64,000 nucleotides of DNA from Candidatus Bathyarchaeota archaeon. GTDB taxonomy: Archaea > Thermoproteota > Bathyarchaeia > 40CM-2-53-6. Positions 23,737-31,971 of the stretch are shown piece by piece; within the stretch, counting starts at the first letter, position 1; each line of letters opens with the position of its first letter. The notes beneath the pieces were generated by a model that had not been told where the DNA came from, searched no databases, and saw only the letters and a list, made by a program, of their open reading frames with translations. The translations under genes and the position numbers were made by a program. The stretch covers positions 1 to 64,000 of the forward strand of contig VBBN01000027.1 in NCBI GenBank assembly GCA_005888735.1, given 5' to 3'.

Positions 23737-26124
23737 ATGGTTCGCCCCGAAGACCCTATTGTAATCTGGCTTGAGAATGTCCGGAAGGGAGACGTCCACT
23801 TGGTCGGGGGCAAGTGCGCCAATCTAGGCGAGCTGACGGCTGAAGGCATACGTGTTCCACCTGGCTTCGCGGTCACTGCAAGCGCGTTCAAACGGTTCCT
23901 AGACGAGACGAAAATAGAGGAGGTCATTCACAAAACTCTCAAGCATTCTAACGGGTCCAAGGATCCAAGGATGTATGAGGAGGCGTCACAGAACATTCGC
24001 AAGCTCATCGAGTCCGTTCAGATGCCGGATGACATTGCTGTCGAGCTGAGAAAATCGTACAGGTCATTATCAGAAAGAACTGGGGCGAAGGAGACGCTTG
24101 TCGCCATCAGGTCGTCCGCAACAGGCGAGGACCTTCCCGACGCCTCGTTCGCGGGACAGCAGGACTCGTATCTCAACGTGAAAGGTGAAGACCAGTTGCT
24201 ACACTATGTTCAGAAGTGCTGGTCAAGCCTCTACACACCACGCGCAATCTTCTACCGTGAAGAGAAAGGCTTCCCCCATGAAAAAGTGCTCATCAGCGTC
24301 GGAGTCCAGAAAATGGTGGATTCTAAGTGTTCAGGCGTCGTGTTCACTCTCGACCCTGTTAACGGGGACCCGTCCAAGATTGTTATAGAAGCCACGTGGG
24401 GCCTCGGCGAAGCCCTCGTCGCTGGGCACGTGAACCCTGATAGGTACATTGTAGACAAGGGGACATTGCAGCTCGTCCACAAAGACATCGTTCCCAAAAC
24501 CGTCGAACACGTTCCCAACAGGGAGACCGGCTTAACTATGAAACGGGAAGTCGCCTCGGACCGTCGTAATGTTGCCTGTCTATCCGACGAGGAGGCGGTC
24601 GAGCTTGCCAAACTCGCCCTCAACATCGAGGAGCACTACGGCGTGCCCCAGGATATCGAGTTCGCTTCAGAACAGACCAAGGATGGTAACGCCGTGTATA
24701 TCGTGCAGGCACGTCCAGAGACTTTCTGGAGCAAGATGAAGACTCCGGTCGACGAGTCCTCCCGGCACATAGTAGCCCGAATAATGGTCGTCCAAGGGTT
24801 GCCCGCTAGCCCGGGGTTGCACGCTGGTAAAGCGAAGATTATCAACAGCCCACAGGAGGCTGGACGGTTGATGAAGGACAAAGACATTCTGGTTACTAGG
24901 ATGACGAACCCGGACTGGGTCCCGTATATGAAAATCGCCGGGGCAATTGTAACCGAGGATGGGGGGACGACCTGTCACGCGGCTATTGTTTCACGGGAAA
25001 TGGGAATACCATGCATTGTTGGCGCGAGGAATGCCACCCGCTTACTCCAGACCGGGAGCGAGTACACCGTCGATGCCAAGGCAGGAGTTGTATACAGGGG
25101 GCTGGTTGAGGATATTCTCAAGCCGCCGACTCCGGCCCAGCAGATTCCTACCGTTATACCCATCACATCGACGAAAATCTACGTGAACATATCACTCCCC
25201 GAGCTGGCCGAAAAGGTTGCACGCGAGACCCAAGCTGACGGTGTTGGCCTTCTCCGGGCCGAGCACATGATGCTCTCGGTCGGAAAGCATCCGCGAATGC
25301 TGATCGAGGAAGGAGGAGGGCAGCACATGGTCGACGCGTTCGCCGAGGGGGTTCGAAGGGTCGCCACCCCGTTCGCGCCCAGACCTGTCGTCTACCGTTG
25401 TCTCGATTTCAAGCCCGACGAGTTCCTAGGACTACCGGGAGGTGAAAAATACGAGAAGGAAGCAGGCCACGTCGGTCCCAACCCCCTCCTAGGCTACCGC
25501 GGCTGCTTCAGATACGTGAAAGAGCCGGACATTTTCCGGCTGGAATGCAAAGCCATACGAAAAGTCCGGGAAGAGTACAAGCTGACAAACGTGCACGTCA
25601 TGCTGCCATTCGTCAGGACGCTGGAGGATTTCAGGAACGCGAAGAAGATTCTTGAAGAGGAAGGTCTCAAGCGAGGCCCCGACTTCAAGCTGTGGATTAT
25701 GGTCGAGGTCCCAGCGACGGTTCTCTTGATCGACAAGTTTGTCCAAGAAGGAATCGACGGCGTATCATTCGGGACCAACGACCTTACGATGCTCATCCTC
25801 GGCATCGACCGAGACGACGCGTCAATCCAGGAAATTTACGACGAACGGAACCTAGCAGTGCTCAGGGCGATGAGCCATGTGATTAGAATCTGCAACGAGC
25901 ACGGCATCACAACCTCCATCTGCGGACAAGCCCCGTCAAACTATCCTGAAGTTGTCGAGTTCCTAGTCAGGGAGGGGGCTGTGAGCATGAGTGTCAACCC
26001 GGACAGGGTGATTGAGACGAAGCAGCTGGTCGCCTCTATTGAGCAAAAGTTGATCATGGAGGGCATGCGGAAGATGCGGCAGAGTCAGGACCCTGCGGTC
26101 TTCGAGCCCCGTTGGCCCAAGTAG
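23737..26124 (+). CDS. ppsA: Phosphoenolpyruvate synthase (pyruvate, water dikinase)
   Basis: A 795-residue PEP synthase that makes PEP, AMP and phosphate from pyruvate and ATP, the entry to gluconeogenesis. Domains in order: ATP-grasp (residues 1-340, VGGKCANLGEL and AIRSSATGEDLPDASFAGQ), the phosphohistidine swivel domain with GGTTCHAAI (H414), and the PEP-utilising barrel (about 480-780) with GTNDLTM and the catalytic cysteine in SICGQAPS (C729). All key residues are present and length is normal. It lies 6 bp behind the L10e gene and overlaps UPF0146 by 13 bp, so it is probably transcribed with both. Confidence 0.96.
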   Translation: MVRPEDPIVIWLENVRKGDVHLVGGKCANLGELTAEGIRVPPGFAVTASAFKRFLDETKIEEVIHKTLKHSNGSKDPRMYEEASQNIRKLIESVQMPDDIAVELRKSYRSLSERTGAKETLVAIRSSATGEDLPDASFAGQQDSYLNVKGEDQLLHYVQKCWSSLYTPRAIFYREEKGFPHEKVLISVGVQKMVDSKCSGVVFTLDPVNGDPSKIVIEATWGLGEALVAGHVNPDRYIVDKGTLQLVHKDIVPKTVEHVPNRETGLTMKREVASDRRNVACLSDEEAVELAKLALNIEEHYGVPQDIEFASEQTKDGNAVYIVQARPETFWSKMKTPVDESSRHIVARIMVVQGLPASPGLHAGKAKIINSPQEAGRLMKDKDILVTRMTNPDWVPYMKIAGAIVTEDGGTTCHAAIVSREMGIPCIVGARNATRLLQTGSEYTVDAKAGVVYRGLVEDILKPPTPAQQIPTVIPITSTKIYVNISLPELAEKVARETQADGVGLLRAEHMMLSVGKHPRMLIEEGGGQHMVDAFAEGVRRVATPFAPRPVVYRCLDFKPDEFLGLPGGEKYEKEAGHVGPNPLLGYRGCFRYVKEPDIFRLECKAIRKVREEYKLTNVHVMLPFVRTLEDFRNAKKILEEEGLKRGPDFKLWIMVEVPATVLLIDKFVQEGIDGVSFGTNDLTMLILGIDRDDASIQEIYDERNLAVLRAMSHVIRICNEHGITTSICGQAPSNYPEVVEFLVREGAVSMSVNPDRVIETKQLVASIEQKLIMEGMRKMRQSQDPAVFEPRWPK

Positions 26125-26582
26125 TGTTCGAAAACTTCGTTCGGTATATCAAAGAAAACTATTCTGGCGCGCGCAAAATTGTCGAGGTTGGAGTAGGCCA
26201 TCGTATTGACGTTGCGTTGATGGTGAAGCTCTACATTCCGAATGCCGAGGTCATAGTGACGGACAAGGATGAGAAGTGGATACGGACCAGAAAGACTCCG
26301 AAAGTGAGGGCTGTGGCTGACGATGTTGCATTTCCAAGCATGCCCGTGTACGAGGGGGCGGGATTGATCTACTCACTCCAACCGCCATTGGAGCTCGTCC
26401 CATCCATGATTGAACTGGCAGGCAAAGTGAGCGCAGACCTACTCATTGCACCGTTACGCGATGAGCAGGAGGCGTTTCATAGAGCAAACTGGAGTAAGGT
26501 TGTGAGGGAGGGACGAACCGTCGGATGGGTCCTAGCCGCAAGACACAACACCCGTTTCTCACGTGAGGAATACCGCCGCTAG
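26112..26582 (+). CDS. UPF0146 family protein
   Basis: A 156-residue archaeal UPF0146 protein. It has a Rossmann-like start IVEVGVGHRIDVALMV (about residues 22-37), an acidic strand end VTDKDEK and the typical GAGLIYSLQPPLEL segment. The family is conserved in archaea and looks like a degenerate SAM-binding fold; its function is not known to me. The ATG overlaps the end of the PEP synthase gene by 13 bp, so translation is coupled. Confidence 0.88.
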   Translation: MAQVVFENFVRYIKENYSGARKIVEVGVGHRIDVALMVKLYIPNAEVIVTDKDEKWIRTRKTPKVRAVADDVAFPSMPVYEGAGLIYSLQPPLELVPSMIELAGKVSADLLIAPLRDEQEAFHRANWSKVVREGRTVGWVLAARHNTRFSREEYRR

Positions 26583-26735
26583 CACCCTGGATTTTCTGAT
26601 TAGCTGTTCGGGAATTTGGCCTTAAGGTGTGGGGCCATACAAGTCCAGTCTTAATCTCGTACCCTTCTCTTCCCGTCTCATTTGCCTTGATGGGGTTTGC
26701 GAAGGCCTGTGGATCGGTGCTGACGACCTGAGGAT

Positions 26736-27200
26736 TCACAGGTATCTGGCGCAGTTTATGCTCCTGGCGAAGTGCGAGATATGGGCCACGAGAAACAGGA
26801 GAGCTGGTATGACAAGACTGGTGGCTAGGATCCACGTGATCTGGTTTGAGGCTTGGATTTGCGGGCAAGCCCATTGAGCTGTGGGGTCAGCAGGGTAGAG
26901 TTTGGAGTATCCGCAAACATCGACTGTATGGTCAAGCTCAATCGCTGCTCCAATCCAACTAAAGACTCCTAAGACGCCGAGGAAGAAGCCCGAAACCATC
27001 AACGCGCCGACACGGTTGAAGCTAGCTCGTCCTCTAACGACCAGGCCACGGGCTGCGGTGACGATTCCTGTCTCTGCTACCAGCAACGATGGTACAATCG
27101 CCGTAGTTGCGAGGATGTAGACTAACGACATGCGAGTCCATGATAACATGGCAAGTCCTCCATCGGACGATGCTCCTATGGAGACCAGACGCCGGTTCAA
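26736..27200 (-). CDS. Hypothetical membrane protein
   Basis: A protein of up to 154 residues with three or four hydrophobic helices and a polar loop that holds two cysteines (VDVCGYSKLY and WACPQIQ), which might form a disulfide outside the cell. The ATG at 27149 (MLSWTRMSL) or 27131 is a more natural start than the one at 27200, since the first helix begins there. No family recognised. It converges on UPF0146 and is divergent from the gene at 28026 across a long intergenic region. Confidence 0.65.
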   Translation of the reverse strand: MNRRLVSIGASSDGGLAMLSWTRMSLVYILATTAIVPSLLVAETGIVTAARGLVVRGRASFNRVGALMVSGFFLGVLGVFSWIGAAIELDHTVDVCGYSKLYPADPTAQWACPQIQASNQITWILATSLVIPALLFLVAHISHFARSINCARYL

Positions 27201-28025
27201 AGTGGAATGGTCTAGTCCTATGTCGGAGATGCCTACACGCTTTGCGGAAAAACGAGTTGGATAGTTATCGAAATCTTTCAGTCGAAATGCTCTCTTGGGC
27301 TACCTTTCCACTAAGTGTACTACGATGGATTGGAAGTATGGTATTGGCACCTGGTACAGCTACGCCAACTGAGCTCGGTCGAGCGAATCAGGACAAGTCC
27401 CAAACCTGGAAGATGTCGTGCTTCTTCAGGTGACCCGAGAAGTGTCCGGACAGCTCGGCGTCCCCTACTGGTATAAGCAGATTCTATGGGGAAGGTTTAA
27501 CGCGGCGGCGTCGGGTCTGATCTGTCATAAACCCGAAACGTAATTCCGGAAGAACGTCCCGTCCCGGCGCACGAATCGTTATTATTCTCACGTAAGCCCT
27601 AAACCACCTGGCCCGCAAACGAAATTGAGCTACCTAAAAAAGTGCGAAAAACATTTTTTTGGACTCCGCTATTGAAAATCGAACAAAAATTAGCGTTGCG
27701 AAACGGATAATCGAGAATCAATCGTCGAAATCACTATCTTGAAATCAGTCTTTGAAATCAGCCTTGAAAATGGGGTTTCGAAAACCAGCACCCGTGAATT
27801 TTTTCTAGCCTCCGGGGGGGCTACTCGAATCTTGTATGCCAGCCCCGGCATCCCACGCCCTAAGCCGCCCCCTTTGCGAACCCAGTGCCTCCCCCGTCTT
27901 GCCAGAACTCCTAGCAGCGGAGACCCGGAACAAAGCCGGTTAGTGATAACGGTTCCAGGCCCCATGGGTCTAAGAGACACGGTAGCCCTAAATCTGTCGC
28001 AGCCTAACAGTATAACTGTGAGCGG
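27201..28025. other. Long divergent intergenic region with A/T-rich core
   Basis: An 825-base gap between two divergent genes. Open frames in it are rich in proline, arginine or serine and I consider none real. From 27590 to 27790 it is clearly richer in A and T than its surroundings and contains the spaced repeats listed separately. From 27820 to 28000 it is C-rich on the plus strand with several short complementary blocks (GGGGCT/AGCCCC, GTTA-GTGA-TAAC). A regulatory region, an unannotated RNA or a replication origin are possible; no orc1/cdc6 gene is near. Confidence 0.4.
27672..27786. repeat. Spaced TYGAAATCA repeats (iteron-like)
   Basis: Variants of TYGAAATCA occur near 27672, 27711, 27725, 27739, 27752, 27764 and 27777. 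The last six are 12-14 bp apart. Two copies are identical (TTGAAATCA at 27739 and 27752) and others differ by one or two bases. Such spacing suits a DNA-binding protein that loads side by side, but the ligand is unknown. Confidence 0.5.
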
Positions 28026-28331
28026 GTGGGCTGGTTGGGAAGGCGGTCCTCTCTGCGAAGCGATGCTCTAGTATCCTTTCTCCGAATCATAGCCATCTTC
28101 CTAGTCCCGGTCCTCGTAGCCGCTGCCGGCCTGGTCCTCCTGACAAGCCTGCCGACTGCCATTCTATGGGTCGGAATCATCGCCAGCATTACCTACGTCT
28201 ACGTCCGGTTCAACGCGAAGCACAACGAGCACCCAGAATACGACGACCATCCACCACCGGAAGCCTATACCCAAGGGCTCGAAAGCTACCTCCACCTCTT
28301 GGAAAGACAAAGAAGGCGTGGGGAAGATTAA
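28026..28331 (+). CDS. Small two-helix membrane protein
   Basis: A protein of about 100 residues: two hydrophobic helices (about residues 18-60) and a charged cytoplasmic tail rich in histidine, glutamate and proline (KHNEHPEYDDHPPPE) ending in RQRRRGED. A GTATAAC box at about 28010-28016 lies 22-25 bp before the TTG at 28035, so that codon may be the real start rather than the GTG at 28026. No family recognised. A CCCGGG/CCCGGG inverted repeat follows the stop at 28333-28354 and may end the transcript. Confidence 0.6.
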   Translation: MGWLGRRSSLRSDALVSFLRIIAIFLVPVLVAAAGLVLLTSLPTAILWVGIIASITYVYVRFNAKHNEHPEYDDHPPPEAYTQGLESYLHLLERQRRRGED

Positions 28332-28588
28332 CCCGGGAGTCAAATGGACCCGGGCCCTTTCTCTGCGCCCACTAGGGCGTTTGGTCCAGGCCGTCTCCCG
28401 GTTGGTGTGCAACATCTTGCTTGAAATACAAGTATGCAGGACACATTGGCTCGCCTGGAGAGTAGCCGCAGACGCGCACTATAGGAGTTCAAAAAGAAGC
28501 ATACTCTAGAAGACAGCAGATACTAGAGTTTATCCAGGCAAACCCGGGCGCTCACCTTCGAAAGGTCAAGCGCGAGCTCGACCTCGCA

Positions 28589-28999
28589 ATGGGAGTCATC
28601 CAATACCATCTCTACAAGCTGGAAAAAGATCGCGCCATTGTCTCATTGAGACGAGGCCTCTACAAACGGTTCTATCCTAACATGGGGCTCGGGGTTGAGG
28701 AGCAGGAGATTCTCAGCGTTCTCTCCCAGGAGACCGAAAGGGACTTGATGCTCTACCTGATTCGGAAACAGCAAACGAGCCAGAAGGAGCTCTCGGAGTT
28801 CGCTCACATCTCCGCGTCCTCGACAAACTGGCACATGAAGAGGCTAATCGAGGCAGGGCTCGTTGAGGCCAGGCGCGAAGCGGGTTTCGTCCTCTACAGG
28901 TGCAGAGGAGACCCGGCCAGGATCGTGAAGCTCCTCAAGAACTACCATCCAAGGATCTGGGAGACTTGGGCCGAGAGGCTTGCAGACCTCCTCACCTAG
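28589..28999 (+). CDS. Tandem winged-helix transcription regulator, N-terminus extends upstream
   Basis: An archaeal two-wHTH regulator. The second wHTH (about residues 35-110) is complete: QKELSEFAHISASSTNWHMK is the helix-turn-helix and GLVEARREAGFVLY the wing. The first wHTH is cut in its recognition helix by the called ATG; the frame is open back to 28466 and codes for its missing half (QQILEFIQANPGAHLRKVK). No ATG, GTG or TTG is available there; ATA at 28481 is the best-placed codon. It lies 11 bp before a membrane-protein gene, a common archaeal pairing for membrane-stress or surface regulation. Confidence 0.8.
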   Translation: MGVIQYHLYKLEKDRAIVSLRRGLYKRFYPNMGLGVEEQEILSVLSQETERDLMLYLIRKQQTSQKELSEFAHISASSTNWHMKRLIEAGLVEARREAGFVLYRCRGDPARIVKLLKNYHPRIWETWAERLADLLT

Positions 29000-29010
29000 C
29001 CGAACTCGGG

Positions 29011-29376
29011 ATGAGCTTGTATGGAAGCATAGGAGACTGGGCAGTGCTTTCAATAGGTCCCAGCGGGCAGCCTCTCACAGACCCGTTCGAGATTCTTGAG
29101 CTGGGGAGGGGAGTCTTCGCCCTCGTCCTCTTCTCAGTTTCACTCTACGCCTGGTACAAGCGAAGGCAGCCTGCGTTAATCATCGTCTCGCTGGCCTTTC
29201 TCCCTTTTTTCGTTAAATCGGCCCTCGACCTGTTGCCTCTATCATCACCTGCTAACGAGTTCACCCGGCTTTCAATGGACTTTATTGCCCTCGCCCTCTT
29301 TTTCATTGCCATTGTCCTGAGGCCGAGGAAAGATGACAGCAGTGAAACAGTTGTAAAGCAACCGCTCGATACGTGA
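29011..29376 (+). CDS. Three-helix membrane protein paired with wHTH regulator
   Basis: A 121-residue membrane protein with three hydrophobic helices and a polar C-terminal tail. The frame is open further upstream inside the regulator gene, but the ATG at 29011, 11 bp after the regulator stop, gives a sensible start (MSLYGSIGD). No family recognised. Pairs of a wHTH regulator and a small three-helix protein are frequent in archaea, and the membrane protein may act as sensor or anti-regulator; this is inference. Confidence 0.7.
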   Translation: MSLYGSIGDWAVLSIGPSGQPLTDPFEILELGRGVFALVLFSVSLYAWYKRRQPALIIVSLAFLPFFVKSALDLLPLSSPANEFTRLSMDFIALALFFIAIVLRPRKDDSSETVVKQPLDT

Positions 29377-29474
29377 CGTTATTGGTCGCATTGTAGTGTA
29401 TCATTGTTTAGAGAACTGTACCACGACCCCTAATAATCCACGAGGCCGCGTTTTCACGCGACCTTCGGAGAGCA

Positions 29475-29624
29475 ATGCCCTCTGTCGGACCGTTCGAATT
29501 AACCGATGCAGAACTAGTTGGGCTCGAGTTTTTGGGGCAAGAGGATGGGCGAGAGTTGAGACGGATGGCTTTGCAAGCGTCGTGGTGTGGTAGCGAGCTA
29601 ACGATCAAGGTCCACATACCGTAG
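29475..29624 (+). CDS. Possible 49-residue protein
   Basis: A short frame starting with ATG that codes for a balanced acidic protein (starts MPSVGPFELTDAELVGL, ends ELTIKVHIP) with no low-complexity bias, unlike the other frames here. It lies in the 441-base gap between the three-helix protein and the MFS gene, where I see nothing else. No family recognised, no ribosome-binding site visible, and it could be a remnant of a longer gene. Confidence 0.35.
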   Translation: MPSVGPFELTDAELVGLEFLGQEDGRELRRMALQASWCGSELTIKVHIP

Positions 29625-29817
29625 CGGGGTCTTTCCCCGTCCATTGGGCAGGGTCTAGCATCTTGGACGTGTTATCGAGTCCGTTCAGCCAGGATTGAAG
29701 GGTTCTACGCGGAATGGTGGCGAACTTTGTTCGGATTCGCTGGCGATAGACTAGAACTCCCATGGGCCCTAAAAAAGAACGCTGAGATTTTTTCCGGTTC
29801 ATTAACAATTACTCCGC

Positions 29818-31104
29818 GTGGCTGAACTTAAACGCCAGGCCTACGCGGTCTCTCCCGCGATGAACACTGCTAGTCCGCGCAACGACCAGACGATAGTTGA
29901 TAGTCTCAAGGCATCGGTTTCCCCGAGACTACCTTCACGGGTCAAGTGGCTCATTGTCAGTAATGCGTTCACGAGCGCGGGTGTAGGATACCTGATCGTA
30001 TACATTACCGGCTATATGCCGGAGGTTGGCTTCAGTTCTGGAACAGTCGGGTTGTTGGTCGGCGTTTTTGGGCTCGTGACCATAGTCACAGGGATTCCAT
30101 TCGGCCTGATATCCGATAGAATGGGAAGGAAGTGGCTTCTGTTGCTCGGGTCCATAGGTGTCGGGCCTAGTTTGGCAATATTTGCTTTGACGAGCGGCTT
30201 GTCTTACCTCTTGGTGAGCGCTATTCTTCTCGGTCTCGCTGAGGCGGCATCTTTGACCACTTGGAATGCGATAATTGCAGATCAGACTGTGAAAGAGAAT
30301 CGCAACAACGCCTTCTCTTGGTCGTTCGTGGTAGGTACCATATCCTTCGGTGTGGGGTCGGCAGTGCCTTTTGTCTTTCCCCAGCTTCAGACCGCGCTGG
30401 GAGTCAGTTCCGCGACTGTCCACCAGAGCTTCATGATGTTCTTCGCCCTTCTCTCGGTGGCCACTCCAGTGTTCCTGGTTCTGCTGCTCAGAAACTATGC
30501 CGAGGTTGTTCGCCCTGGTGCGAAGTTGCTGAAGTCGGGGCCAAGCATGAGATTGTTGCTGAAGTTTTCAGGCATCAACAGCCTCATCGGGCTGGGGGCA
30601 GGCTTCATCATTCCCCTCATACCAACATGGTTCTACCTCAAATTTGCTATTCCCGACACGTACAGCGGTCCGTTGCTTGCCGTCTCGAATGTCACGATAG
30701 GTCTGTCCGCATTAACTAGCTCACGTCTTGCCAAAACGTATGGGCAGGTGAACTCCATAGCGATGGTGACAGGCTCTGCCACGGTCCTCATGCTCAGCCT
30801 GGCATTCGTCTTCAACCCGCTCCTCGCGGCCGGGCTGTACATTGCTCGGGCGGCTCTGATGAACATGGCCAGCCCGTTAATGGATTCATACCTGATGGGA
30901 ATAATCACTGTTGAAGAGCGGGGTTTGGCGAGCGCGATCAACTCGATAATCTGGAGGCTCCCAAACAGCGTCAGCACAGTGCTGGGCGGGTCAATACTCG
31001 AATCTGGAATGTTTGACCTTCCGTTCTACTTGGCCGCAGGCTTTTACGCAGTCTCGGTCACACTGTTCTACACGGTCTTTCGGAAAGTGAGCCCAAAGAA
31101 CTGA
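29818..31104 (+). CDS. Major facilitator superfamily transporter
   Basis: A 428-residue MFS permease with about 12 hydrophobic helices after a 40-residue polar lead. The loop 2-3 motif is visible as GLISDRMGRKWLLL (about residues 97-110), the family signature. This layout fits drug or sugar efflux carriers of the DHA type, but the substrate cannot be inferred. Start is GTG at 29818; an internal ATG giving MNTASPRNDQ would trim 14 residues. It stands alone between two gaps and converges with the decayed NitrOD5-like locus, overlapping its end slightly. Confidence 0.9.
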   Translation: MAELKRQAYAVSPAMNTASPRNDQTIVDSLKASVSPRLPSRVKWLIVSNAFTSAGVGYLIVYITGYMPEVGFSSGTVGLLVGVFGLVTIVTGIPFGLISDRMGRKWLLLLGSIGVGPSLAIFALTSGLSYLLVSAILLGLAEAASLTTWNAIIADQTVKENRNNAFSWSFVVGTISFGVGSAVPFVFPQLQTALGVSSATVHQSFMMFFALLSVATPVFLVLLLRNYAEVVRPGAKLLKSGPSMRLLLKFSGINSLIGLGAGFIIPLIPTWFYLKFAIPDTYSGPLLAVSNVTIGLSALTSSRLAKTYGQVNSIAMVTGSATVLMLSLAFVFNPLLAAGLYIARAALMNMASPLMDSYLMGIITVEERGLASAINSIIWRLPNSVSTVLGGSILESGMFDLPFYLAAGFYAVSVTLFYTVFRKVSPKN

Positions 31105-31910
31105 CGATTCGGCGAGTACCACTCTTTTGCCCCCTCAATTCCCCGTAAAGGTCGCGGGGGGTCGAAACATAGGTCTCTCCCACTCGCGTGTTCAACCAGA
31201 AAACTTTGTGGTTTCCAGCCTTCTTTGTTTCTAGTGCGCCCAGCGACAAGGTCGTTGATATCTACCTCAATTGACTCGGCCTTTCTTCCAATTCGTAAAG
31301 CCACGCCTTCTAGGCTATCCATGATTTCGGGGTTTTTGGTGGAAGAGTGCCAAAATGTCTCCTCTCGCCTCTGTGCGAGCAGTCTAGCTACAACATCCGA
31401 TCCGATCATTTTGACCTGCCCATAGGGCTTTTCAATTTCTCTTTGGCCATGAGGACCATTGGTTCGAATTCGAACGCACTCCTCTCGTCTTGAGCCACGT
31501 TCAACTCACGATAGAGGGTTTTTACAATCAGCTTCTCTAGAACGAGGGCCCCGTTGTTGAACACCTTCCAGAGAATTCTGTGGACCTCTCCAGCGGTCTT
31601 CGCCTGCTCGTCCAGATGATAGCAGGAGACCAGTGCCCCTAGTGCGGGTTTGCCAAGGATGTTTTGCAAAGTGCGAAGAACGCATTCACCAAAAGCGCGG
31701 GAAAACCATCGGTCGACGTGAGCACCGCTAGTGTTTTCGCCCTGAGCATACGACTCTGTACCACCTTTGTTTCTGGTCCTGATGCTCGTTTACTGGACCC
31801 AGCTACCTTTTCACGTCTCTTGAGAATATGATTTGAAAAAGCTGTAACTCGGGGTCACCTAGCTGGAGGGGCTCCGCTAGGTCAAACGGCGCTTTGCGAC
31901 ACGGGAATCC
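31068..31910 (-). pseudogene. Frame-broken NitrOD5/DUF3227-like gene
   Basis: Several short frames on the minus strand together read like one protein. From about 31870 the frame with KTLAVLTSTDGFPALLVNAFF gives way to another with QNILGKPALGALVSCYHL and ALVLEKLIVKTLYREL (31406-31669), then after an ATGA overlap to a third with GSDVVARLLAQRREETFW (31068-31409). The middle part resembles the NitrOD5 (DUF3227) output domain of Nitrososphaeria as I remember it. At least two frame changes are needed to join them. Alternatively the last two are separate coupled small genes of 87 and 113 residues. Confidence 0.5.
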
Positions 31911-31971
31911 TCGTTGGACGCTCAGTCTGCTTGATTCCGCTTTATCGGGGACTTGTGGGGCTGAAGAGTAC

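Noticed and set aside
27820-28000. Possible RNase P or SRP RNA in the C-rich stretch
   Set aside because: A few blocks looked similar on the minus strand, but the conserved GAGGAAAGUC core of RNase P and the SRP helix 8 motif are missing.
27739-28071. Plus-strand frame of 110 codons in the long intergenic region
   Set aside because: Starts inside the repeat array, is proline/serine-rich and overlaps the better-supported membrane gene.
29480-29510. GTTCGAATT as a tRNA T-arm
   Set aside because: No matching stems up- or downstream; it lies in a small open frame instead.
31440-31480. TTCGAATTCGAA as a tRNA T-loop
   Set aside because: It is a restriction-site-like palindrome; no acceptor or anticodon stem can be built around it.
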